A stretch of DNA of 12,491 bases. It comes from Clostridiaceae bacterium (GTDB lineage Bacteria; Bacillota_A; Clostridia; Acetivibrionales; Acetivibrionaceae). The stretch spans positions 1-12,491 of the forward strand of contig JAAZCB010000876.1 of NCBI GenBank assembly GCA_012513545.1, in the 5' to 3' direction. Positions 7,142 to 12,491 of the stretch are shown one piece after another (position 1 is the first letter of the stretch; each line of letters starts with the position of its first letter). The translations under genes were made by a program, and so were the position numbers. Below the pieces are notes generated by a model that saw only the letters and a program-made list of their open reading frames with translations, had not been told where the DNA came from and made no database searches.

Positions 7142-8392
7142 ATGAGAATAACAAATAATATGCTTGTAAACAATATGATAAATTACATAGGAACTAATCT
7201 GTCCAGAATGGACGGCCTTCAGAACCAGATTGCAACAGGCAAGAAAATAAGGGTTCCCTCAGACGATCCCATAGTTGCGGCAAGGGCACTGAAGCTCAGA
7301 ACCGACGTTTCAGAAATAGAGCAGTACAAGCGTAATGTTCAGGATGCAATGTCATGGATGGATATTACCGAGTCTACTTTGAATAATTTGACGGAAATAC
7401 TTCAAAGGACAAGGGAATTAGCTGTTCAGGGGGCAAACGGAACTACAACCCCAAGTGATACGGAGAAAATTTCGCAGGAAGTGATGCAGTTAAGAAAACA
7501 GGCAGTCCACCTTGGTAATGCAACCTATGCCGGACGGTATATCTTTTCCGGCTATAAGACTGATATGCCGCTAATTGATGAAGAGACCGGGGGATTTGAA
7601 TTTGATGTTAGCCTTGGCGAAACAATCCACTATGTAATCGGAATTGGAGACGATATAAACATAAATGTGACAGGTGGAGACGTTTTTAACCGAGGCAGTA
7701 ATGCAACCCGTGAGAGTAATGGAATTACTACAGGAGACCTTGATATTGCAGGCCTTACAATAACAGCAGGGGTTAACGATCAACTGAATCTGGAAGTTGA
7801 CGGAGAGACCATATCAATAACCATACCACCAATGACTTATCCCTCCAATGAAGCGCTGGCAACTGCAATGCAAACGGAAATAAATAACATAACAACAACC
7901 GCTGCTGATATCACTGTAACACTTGACGGAAGTAAACTAAGATTTGAATCGGGAAGCCAGGGAGACGGCTCAAGCATCAGTATTGACGGATCTTCAACTG
8001 CTGCAGCTGACCTTGGCCTTGCTACAACTACACAGGTAGATGGATCTTCCGCTACCAAAGGAAATCTGATCAAAAATTTTGATGATATGATAGAAGCTCT
8101 TAAAGCAGGTGACAATGCTGCAATTAGTAATATGCTAGGTAGCATTGACGAAGAAATGGAAAATCTTATGCGTATAAGGGCAGATGTCGGTGCAAGAATG
8201 AACAGGCTTGAACTGACTTCTGACAGGCTGATGAGCGATGGCATAAATTTTACCAAACTTATGAGTGAGAATGAAGATGTTGATATAGCTGAGACCATTA
8301 TTAACCTGAAGAACGAGGAAAATGTTTACAAGGCTTCTTTAGCCGGGGGAGCCAGAATAATAATGCCTACGCTTCTGGACTTTTTAAGGTAG
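7142..8392 (+). CDS. flgL: Flagellar hook-filament junction protein FlgL (HAP3), enlarged by an inserted beta domain
   Basis: This 416-residue protein is FlgL by its N-terminal D0/D1 (MRITNNMLVNNMI, QIATGKKIRVPSDDPIVAAR, and the helix up to GRYIFSGYKTD). Its C-terminal helices are LMRIRADVGARMNRLEL, DIAETIINLKNEENVYKASL and the closing PTLLDFLR. It forms the second junction ring, between FlgK and the flagellin filament. Family members are usually about 290-320 residues. The extra length is a block at about residues 204-298, rich in T, S, I and D (LTITAGVNDQLNLEVDG, then LRFESGSQGDGSSISIDG, then DLGLATT). It resembles the 'flagellin hook IN' beta domain usually found in FliD and large flagellins. 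The start follows GGTGAT (7131-7136). It lies 15 bases after flgK2 and belongs to the same transcript. Confidence 0.94.
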   Translation: MRITNNMLVNNMINYIGTNLSRMDGLQNQIATGKKIRVPSDDPIVAARALKLRTDVSEIEQYKRNVQDAMSWMDITESTLNNLTEILQRTRELAVQGANGTTTPSDTEKISQEVMQLRKQAVHLGNATYAGRYIFSGYKTDMPLIDEETGGFEFDVSLGETIHYVIGIGDDININVTGGDVFNRGSNATRESNGITTGDLDIAGLTITAGVNDQLNLEVDGETISITIPPMTYPSNEALATAMQTEINNITTTAADITVTLDGSKLRFESGSQGDGSSISIDGSSTAAADLGLATTTQVDGSSATKGNLIKNFDDMIEALKAGDNAAISNMLGSIDEEMENLMRIRADVGARMNRLELTSDRLMSDGINFTKLMSENEDVDIAETIINLKNEENVYKASLAGGARIIMPTLLDFLR

Positions 8393-8430
8393 AGTTTAAG
8401 TAGTCTGTTTTAGTGAAAGAGGGTGGGTTT

Positions 8431-9006
8431 ATGAGCCTTACAATTTCACAGACCTATGCCAAAATTGGTATTGAGACAACTCCTGCCAGGCTTGATATGA
8501 GCACCCGGCTGGCAAAACTTGAGCTTAAACAGAAACCTGCCAAAGTTAATATTGAGACAGAACTCCCAAAGGTATTGATCGACCAGCATGAAGCATTTGA
8601 AAGCACCGGACTCAAGAATGCTCTTGAGATAACCAGAGAAGCGGCGCAGCGTGGAATGGAAAGTGCCCTGCAATACACCGGAAAGGTTGCCGAAGACGGA
8701 GATACCCTGGCAGCAATAGAAAATGGTTACGATGCAATTGCTTCAATCGCAGAAAGAGACTTAATACAGGTCTATGAATGGAATATAGACTTTATTCCGA
8801 AGACTGGCCCCAAATTTGAAGTAACCGGCTCTATAAATATAGAGGCTGAAAGAAACTGGGAAGAAGCAAATAATAGCGTTGAAACCAAATTTATACCTCA
8901 TAGCCTCAAAGTCGATTATACCCCCGGTCAGGTTGAGATATTTCTAAGGCAGTACGCATCAGTCAATATATCTTATCAGGACAGTAAATTAGATACAAAG
9001 GTGTAA
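8431..9006 (+). CDS. yviE: DUF6470 family protein (YviE-like) of the flagellar cluster
   Basis: This 191-residue protein sits exactly where yviE lies in B. subtilis, between flgL and fliW, and has the DUF6470 look. The N-terminal quarter is a series of beta-type segments with a repeated I-E-T / A-K-L pattern (KIGIETTPARLDMSTRLAKL, then KPAKVNIETELPKVLIDQ). A helical middle follows (about 55-110), and then alternating strands (WNIDFIPKTGPKFEVTGSIN, VDYTPGQVEIFLRQYASVNI). There is no signal peptide or membrane segment. The function is unknown; conservation of place suggests a role in late assembly or in control with FliW/CsrA. I chose the ATG at 8431, behind GAGGGTGGG (8419-8427). A GTG at 8413 is in frame but would place that site inside the gene. 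Confidence 0.82.
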   Translation: MSLTISQTYAKIGIETTPARLDMSTRLAKLELKQKPAKVNIETELPKVLIDQHEAFESTGLKNALEITREAAQRGMESALQYTGKVAEDGDTLAAIENGYDAIASIAERDLIQVYEWNIDFIPKTGPKFEVTGSINIEAERNWEEANNSVETKFIPHSLKVDYTPGQVEIFLRQYASVNISYQDSKLDTKV

Positions 9007-9014
9007 AATCCACC

Positions 9015-9046
9015 TTGTTTTTTATCGATAAAAATGATACTATAAT
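9015..9046 (+). promoter_or_regulatory. Possible sigma-A promoter ahead of fliW-csrA
   Basis: The 63-base gap before fliW holds a perfect TATAAT at 9041-9046. The candidate -35 is weak: TTGTTT at 9015-9020 is 20 bases away, and a T-rich hexamer at 9018-9023 gives 17-base spacing. Such a promoter would let FliW and CsrA be made without sigma-D. AT-rich gaps give TATAAT by chance, so confidence is limited. Confidence 0.4.
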
Positions 9047-9069
9047 TTTACGTAAGAGGAGGACACAGC

Positions 9070-9519
9070 ATGATGCTTGATACTAAGCATTTTGGACAAA
9101 TTGAGATAGATGAAAACGGGATACTTGAGTTCCCTGAAGGAATACCGGGTTTTGAAAATGTAAAGAAATTTGTTCTGCTTGGAAGTTCAGAGGGAAGTTC
9201 TCTTTTTCAGTGGCTCCAGGGTGTAGATAATGCTGAAATTGCTCTTGTATTGATTGAGCCAAAGAGGTTATGGCCGGACTACGTTGTTGATGTAGACGAT
9301 GCAGAAGTAGAAGTATTGGGAATTAATGCCGATAGTAAGGTCCTGGTTTTTTCTGTCGTTGTTGTCCCTGATGATATTGAGAAAATGACAGCAAATCTCA
9401 GAGCACCTATTCTTATTAATACCGAAAATAAAAAGGGAAAACAGGTTATAATAGAAAAAAACCTGTACGGTATTAAACACTATATAATGGAGGACCTCAG
9501 GAAAATTGAAGGGGGATAA
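9070..9519 (+). CDS. fliW: Flagellar assembly factor FliW (CsrA antagonist, flagellin-binding)
   Basis: This 149-residue protein carries FliW signatures: ILEFPEGIPGFENVKKF near the N terminus, LFQWLQGVDNAEIALVLIEP in the middle, and MTANLRAPILINTENKKGKQ towards the C terminus. FliW is a small cytoplasmic beta-barrel protein that binds either flagellin or CsrA. When flagellin is exported, freed FliW captures CsrA and relieves its block on flagellin translation. The start at 9070 is backed by AGAGGAGG (9055-9062); a second ATG at 9073 is also possible and gives a product one residue shorter. csrA begins three bases after the fliW stop, and the csrA ribosome-binding site lies inside the last fliW codons, so the two products are likely made in step. 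Length is normal. Confidence 0.95.
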   Translation: MMLDTKHFGQIEIDENGILEFPEGIPGFENVKKFVLLGSSEGSSLFQWLQGVDNAEIALVLIEPKRLWPDYVVDVDDAEVEVLGINADSKVLVFSVVVVPDDIEKMTANLRAPILINTENKKGKQVIIEKNLYGIKHYIMEDLRKIEGG

Positions 9520-9522
9520 TGG

Positions 9523-9741
9523 ATGCTTGTTTTAACGAGAAAAAAAGACCAGACTATTGTGATTGGAGATAACATTGAGGTCACAATTCTTGATATACAG
9601 GGCGACCAGGTAAGGGTGGGCATCAAGGCGCCTAAAAGTGTTTCAGTCCACAGGAAAGAGATATACGAGGAGATCCAGGAGGAAAACAGAAAGGCAGCCC
9701 AGTTTAAAGGTACTTCACTTAATGATATTTTCAAAAAATAA
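9523..9741 (+). CDS. csrA: Translational regulator CsrA
   Basis: This 72-residue protein is a full Csr[21 protein letters not shown], then [20 protein letters not shown], then a polar C-terminal tail. The N-terminal LTR segment and the VHR segment are the two RNA-contacting edges of the dimer, and all the usual residues appear present. CsrA binds GGA motifs in mRNA leaders, often in hairpin loops and over the Shine-Dalgarno sequence, and blocks ribosome entry. In Gram-positive bacteria its main known target is flagellin mRNA and its antagonist is FliW. Here fliW lies just upstream, and the next gene is flagellin, whose leader has both expected binding sites. Translation is served by GAAGGGGGAT (9508-9517), overlapping the fliW stop. 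A strong terminator follows. Confidence 0.97.
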   Translation: MLVLTRKKDQTIVIGDNIEVTILDIQGDQVRVGIKAPKSVSVHRKEIYEEIQEENRKAAQFKGTSLNDIFKK

Positions 9742-9763
9742 GTATAAGATTTTTGTTTAATAG

Positions 9764-9812
9764 ATAGCACAAGCCTCAAATGTTAGGTTTGTGCTATTTG
9801 TTTCTTTTATTA
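9764..9812 (+). terminator. Rho-independent terminator after csrA
   Basis: A 13-bp stem (arms 9764-9776 and 9785-9797, one G-U pair) with an 8-base loop is followed directly by a T-rich run (TTTGTTTCTTTTATT). It ends the flgM-to-csrA transcript and isolates the flagellin gene as its own unit. Confidence 0.88.
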
Positions 9813-9835
9813 TCATTTCAGTATTTATAATTCCA

Positions 9836-9865
9836 TAAAAAAACTATTAAGAACCCTTCCGATAT
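9836..9865 (+). promoter_or_regulatory. Sigma-D (sigma-28) promoter of the flagellin gene
   Basis: TCCGATAT at 9858-9865 matches the sigma-D -10 element GCCGATAT at seven of eight positions. Upstream is an A-rich block beginning TAAA (9836-9839). Counting that TAAA as the -35 gives 18-base spacing, a little long; AAAA at 9839-9842 gives about 15. Transcription would start near 9872, leaving a leader of about 140 bases. A TATAAT at 9872-9877 could serve sigma-A but has no good -35. Confidence 0.72.
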
Positions 9866-9916
9866 AGACGATATAATATATGAAACAAACAAAAGGAAAT
9901 ACTTGACTAAGTTAAT

Positions 9917-9951
9917 AAGCTTGGCGGCCGCGAGCTTGTTATATATAACAA
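9917..9951 (+). repeat. Two adjoining palindromes in the flagellin leader
   Basis: A GC-rich near-palindrome spans 9917-9937, with AAGCT/AGCTT arms around a perfect GCGGCCGC at 9924-9931. It abuts and shares two bases with a perfect 16-bp AT-rich palindrome, TTGTTATATATAACAA (9936-9951). Both lie inside the predicted untranslated leader of flagellin. In RNA they could form two neighbouring stems that stabilise the transcript or position the CsrA site. As DNA they could bind a protein dimer. Confidence 0.6.
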
Positions 9952-9965
9952 TAGTAAACAGGTTG

Positions 9966-10003
9966 TGAGTGGAAAAGGAATTCCGCTCAGAAAAACAAGG
10001 AGG
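9966..10003 (+). promoter_or_regulatory. Two-site CsrA binding region over the flagellin ribosome-binding site
   Basis: A hairpin with arms 9966-9974 and 9981-9989 (9 bp, one G-U pair) displays a six-base loop AAGGAA (9975-9980), the classic form of a high-affinity CsrA site. The second GGA lies in the Shine-Dalgarno sequence AAGGAGG (9997-10003), seven bases before the ATG at 10011. The GGA cores are 22 bases apart, which suits bridging by one CsrA dimer. The layout matches the BS1/BS2 arrangement described for B. subtilis hag. Binding itself is inferred. Confidence 0.8.
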
Positions 10004-10010
10004 TTTTTTT

Positions 10011-11972
10011 ATGAGAATCAATCACAATATCGCATCACTTAATACTTACCGTCAGCTGTCAGCTAACAGTATGAACGGACAAAAGTCACTTGAAAAACTG
10101 TCATCTGGTTACAGGATCAACCGTGCAGGCGATGATGCAGCAGGTCTTGCAATCAGTGAAAAGATGAGAGCTCAGATAAGAGGTCTTGACCAGGCTAACA
10201 GGAACTCCCAGGACGGTATATCAATGATACAGACAGCAGAAGGCGCTCTTGCTGAAACCCAGTCAATCCTTCAAAGAATGAGAGAACTTGCAGCCCAGGC
10301 AGCCAACGATACTAACGTAGGCGTTGACCGTGGAGAAATCCAGAAGGAAATAAACCAGCTGACATCTGAAATAAACAGAATTGGTAACACAACTGAGTTC
10401 AATACCCAGAAACTGTTAAGAGGCGATGGAAGTGCAGTAAAAGGTGGGGATGCTTTAGAGCTCGCAAAAGTAGGCTTTGGAGCTGCAACTAACATGAGCG
10501 GCGGTTCAATTGTGGAAGCAAAAGCTGCCAATTTGCAAATAGCACTTAGTAGTACTGTTTTTACAAGTGTGTCTGTAAACCTTGCTGATAGGGAATTCAG
10601 GTTTACTTTTAATGGTGAAGATGTTGTACTTAAAATTGCCAAGACAAATTCTGGAACCGAAGACGTAAACAAAATAGAGGTTACAAATGGAAATACAGAG
10701 GTTAAGTTGACACTGGACAAGGCTGCTACTGACCGTCAATTCATTATAGGAAAGATAGGAGAAGCATTGAAAGCTGTTATTACAGCTAATGAAAATATTG
10801 ATGAGAACAACTTTAATATTGGCAGGGACAAGAATGTTTTAAGCATTACATCGGTAGCTACAGGCACAGGACAATCGGTAGCGGTGTCTCTGAGAGCAGG
10901 AGCAAATACTGCTTTAAGAGTTAGTAACGATGGTACAAATGCTCTTGCAGCTGCAGCTGTAGGTGCAGAAGTGGAAGCTGTAGGTACGGCTGAAGCACGT
11001 ACTAAAGCTGCAGTCAGTACCAACTTCTTTGCTTCTGCAAGTTTGAAAAAGCAGATTCTGGCATCAGGGGTTGATCCTTATAATGCAGACTACTTTAATG
11101 CTGCAGGTAGCTTGACAAATGACGGCGCCAAGAAGTGGCTGACAGGAAAGGGATTTACAGTCGGAGACGAGACTGTTGAATTCTTCAATAGCAACGAGGG
11201 TGAATATACCGGTAGTGCCGACCATGCGGTAGACTTGGCTCAGATTACTTTTACCGGTACTACCTTTGGGAATGCCGTAACCGGTACAAACAATTCCGAC
11301 AATTTAATAAGGGGCATTGTAAATCAGATTGGCAACAAGATGGATAAAGTAGTATTTACTACTACCAGTTTAGCCGGTAGTGACAATTTGGTTATCACAG
11401 CTAAGGAAGCCGGGTCTGAGTTTAACAGCATACGTATTACCGACGGTGCTGAAGTTAAAGCTTCAGATGTTGTTGGAAGTACCTTCACTGCAGCATTCCA
11501 GATCGGAGCAAACCAGGGTCAGAGTATGACTATAGAAATTAACGATATGCGTGCTGAAGCACTGAGTATTGTAGGTAAAAAAGGTAAAGACCACTCCACT
11601 GTTGAAGGTGCTAATTTTACTGATGTAGACAATGTTACTAACGGTACTGACAATAAGTCGTATATAGCTGCATTGGATGTTTCTACCCATGAAAAAGCAT
11701 CTGCTGCAATCACAGTAATAAATAATGCAATTGAAAAAGTATCTGCTCAGCGTTCTTCTCTTGGTGCTTTCCAGAATAGGCTGGAACACACTATAAATAA
11801 CCTGGGTACTTCTTCTGAAAACCTGACAGCTTCCGAGAGCCGTATCCGCGATGTAGACATGGCAAAGGAAATGATGGAGTTCACAAAGAACAACATCCTG
11901 TCACAAGCAGCACAGGCTATGCTGGCCCAAGCAAATCAACAACCACAGGGTGTTCTGCAGTTACTCAGATAA
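10011..11972 (+). CDS. hag: Flagellin, large form with extended variable D2/D3 region
   Basis: This 653-residue flagellin has an N-terminal D0/D1 (MRINHNIASLNTYRQLSANS, LSSGYRINRAGDDAAGLAIS, QRMRELAAQAANDTN) and a C-terminal D1/D0 starting at about residue 493 (FQIGANQGQSMTIEI). It ends in ESRIRDVDMAKEMMEFTK and QANQQPQGVLQLLR. It polymerises into the filament after export. B. subtilis Hag has about 300 residues, so about 340 here form surface domains (about 150-490). One stretch (about 188-303, REFRFTFNGEDVVLKI onward) resembles a flagellin hook IN beta unit. Then comes an alanine-rich linker (NALAAAAVGAEVEAVGTAEA) and a threonine/asparagine-rich part. The ATG at 10011 is preferred because AAGGAGG lies seven bases upstream; a GTG at 9969 is in frame but lies in the leader hairpin. 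It has its own promoter and terminator, under CsrA/FliW control. Confidence 0.96.
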   Translation: MRINHNIASLNTYRQLSANSMNGQKSLEKLSSGYRINRAGDDAAGLAISEKMRAQIRGLDQANRNSQDGISMIQTAEGALAETQSILQRMRELAAQAANDTNVGVDRGEIQKEINQLTSEINRIGNTTEFNTQKLLRGDGSAVKGGDALELAKVGFGAATNMSGGSIVEAKAANLQIALSSTVFTSVSVNLADREFRFTFNGEDVVLKIAKTNSGTEDVNKIEVTNGNTEVKLTLDKAATDRQFIIGKIGEALKAVITANENIDENNFNIGRDKNVLSITSVATGTGQSVAVSLRAGANTALRVSNDGTNALAAAAVGAEVEAVGTAEARTKAAVSTNFFASASLKKQILASGVDPYNADYFNAAGSLTNDGAKKWLTGKGFTVGDETVEFFNSNEGEYTGSADHAVDLAQITFTGTTFGNAVTGTNNSDNLIRGIVNQIGNKMDKVVFTTTSLAGSDNLVITAKEAGSEFNSIRITDGAEVKASDVVGSTFTAAFQIGANQGQSMTIEINDMRAEALSIVGKKGKDHSTVEGANFTDVDNVTNGTDNKSYIAALDVSTHEKASAAITVINNAIEKVSAQRSSLGAFQNRLEHTINNLGTSSENLTASESRIRDVDMAKEMMEFTKNNILSQAAQAMLAQANQQPQGVLQLLR

Positions 11973-12005
11973 TATTTGGGCAGCAGAGTATTCGGACAGG
12001 TGGTC

Positions 12006-12050
12006 AAATAGGGGTCAGTACATTGGTACTGACTCCTATTTAATGTTTAA
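12006..12050 (+). terminator. Long hairpin after the flagellin gene
   Basis: A 16-bp stem (arms 12006-12021 and 12026-12041, one G-U pair) with an ATTG tetraloop lies 34 bases after the flagellin stop. The following bases (AATGTTTAA) are AT-rich but not a true T run, so it may act as much to protect the mRNA 3' end as to terminate. Confidence 0.72.
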
Positions 12051-12184
12051 GACAAATATGTACTTTTTATCTATTTAAGTTCCAGCTCTAGAGACTATAT
12101 TAAAATGGAATCTAATAACAGATATGATATTTAAGCTGGCAATACAAGGAGAATGCTGCAAAAAATATTAGGAGGGAGTTTATA
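12042..12184 (+). other. Spacer between flagellin hairpin and glycosyltransferase
   Basis: This 143-base AT-rich spacer has no convincing promoter. It holds a short palindrome CTCTAGAG and, at its end, the ribosome-binding site AGGAGGGAG (12170-12178) of the next gene. I see no gene, RNA or further hairpin in it. Confidence 0.5.
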
Positions 12185-12491
12185 ATGAAGCTTAGTATTT
12201 GCATGATGGTAAAGGACGAGGAAAAGAATCTGGACAGGTGTCTTAATAGTCTTGTGCCCTTGCTTGAAAAAGTTGATGGTGAATTGATTATTGTTGACAC
12301 AGGTTCGAAAGATGGAACTGTGGAGATTGCGAAAAAATACACTGATAAAATCTATTTTAAGCAATGGTACAATGATTTTTCGGGAATGAGAAATTATTCC
12401 ACAAGCCTTGCAAAAGGTGAATGGATTTTTATCGTTGATGCAGATGAAGAGCTTCAGGATGGGTCCCTTCTGGCAAAATTCCTTCAGAAAA
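12185..12491 (+). CDS. Family 2 glycosyltransferase, 5' part (runs off window)
   Basis: The reading frame opens at the ATG at 12185, six bases after AGGAGGGAG (12170-12178), and stays open to the window end, giving 102 residues. It begins MKLSICMMVKDEEKNLDRCL, then ELIIVDTGSKDGTVEIA, and has FSGMRNYSTSLAKGEWIFIV followed by DADEEL. These are the nucleotide-sugar binding strands and the D-x-D metal motif (D-A-D) of a GT-A fold transferase in the GT2 family, the subgroup often annotated as SunS- or WaaE/KdtX-like. Such enzymes transfer a sugar from a nucleotide-sugar donor, and genes of this type next to flagellin often glycosylate flagellin. That role here is inference from position. Acceptor-binding parts are outside the window. 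Confidence 0.88.
   Translation, partial: MKLSICMMVKDEEKNLDRCLNSLVPLLEKVDGELIIVDTGSKDGTVEIAKKYTDKIYFKQWYNDFSGMRNYSTSLAKGEWIFIVDADEELQDGSLLAKFLQK

Noticed and set aside
7837..8298. 153-codon reverse-strand frame across flgL (and a similar one at 10271-10720 across flagellin).
   Set aside because: Both mirror well-supported flagellar genes and have the low-complexity S/I/L-rich composition of antisense frames.
9872..9877. TATAAT as a sigma-A promoter for flagellin.
   Set aside because: The region 17 bases upstream has no -35 match, while the sigma-D element just before it fits well. An auxiliary role cannot be excluded.
9917..9937. AAGCTT next to GCGGCCGC resembles a cloning-vector polylinker (HindIII/NotI).
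   Set aside because: The flanks on both sides read as a continuous flagellin leader with promoter, CsrA hairpin and ribosome-binding site, and no other vector sequence is visible. The near-palindrome has a natural explanation as a stem.
9969..10010. A longer flagellin starting at GTG 9969.
   Set aside because: That codon sits in the stem of the CsrA hairpin, and the normal flagellin start MRINHN at 10011 has a perfect ribosome-binding site.
1..12491. Search for mobile elements, CRISPR arrays, tRNA or rRNA genes, phage genes or attachment sites.
   Set aside because: No spaced direct repeats, transposase motifs, cloverleaf-type sequences or terminal inverted repeats were seen; the gene order is a conserved flagellar block.

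Overview
The window (about 40% GC by eye, Gram-positive style ribosome-binding sites, every gene on the + strand) carries a late flagellar gene cluster of a motile Bacillota. The order is comFC, yvyF, flgM, flgN, flgK, flgK, flgL, a DUF6470 (YviE-like) gene, fliW, csrA and flagellin. It matches the Bacillus subtilis comF-yvyF-flgM-flgN-flgK-flgL-yviE-fliW-csrA-hag block, but with two tandem flgK genes and unusually large FlgK, FlgL and flagellin proteins. The protein style suggests a Clostridia member, possibly a cellulolytic Acetivibrio/Ruminiclostridium-type organism. The genus is inference only.

Layout: 1-1146 is the 3' half of a RecD2-type helicase gene. 1150-1815 is ComFC and 1838-2254 is YvyF; a strong hairpin at 2253-2290 closes this part. 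A 198-base gap then holds a sigma-D-type promoter, two GGA motifs and an AT-only hairpin before flgM (2453-2740). flgN (2871-3371), flgK1 (3428-5485), flgK2 (5492-7126), flgL (7142-8392), the yviE-like gene (8431-9006), fliW (9070-9519) and csrA (9523-9741) follow closely, and a rho-independent terminator lies at 9764-9812. The flagellin gene (10011-11972) has its own sigma-D-type promoter and a leader of about 140 bases. A long hairpin follows it, and then the 5' part of a family 2 glycosyltransferase gene that runs off the window.

How the parts work together: FlgM is the anti-sigma factor that holds sigma-D until the hook is finished. FlgN is the chaperone for the hook-filament junction proteins FlgK and FlgL. 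FliW, CsrA and flagellin form a partner-switch loop: free FliW sequesters CsrA, and CsrA blocks flagellin translation. The flagellin leader shows this directly, with an AAGGAA loop on a hairpin stem plus a second GGA in the Shine-Dalgarno sequence, as expected for a two-site CsrA target.

The most unusual feature is the first FlgK. It carries a von Willebrand factor A-like domain of about 190 residues, inserted at a point that its own neighbour FlgK2 shows to be an ordinary short loop. FlgK2 instead carries a short insert containing an EF-hand-type calcium loop, and FlgL carries an inserted flagellin/FliD-like beta domain. The hook-filament junction therefore appears elaborated at several levels.
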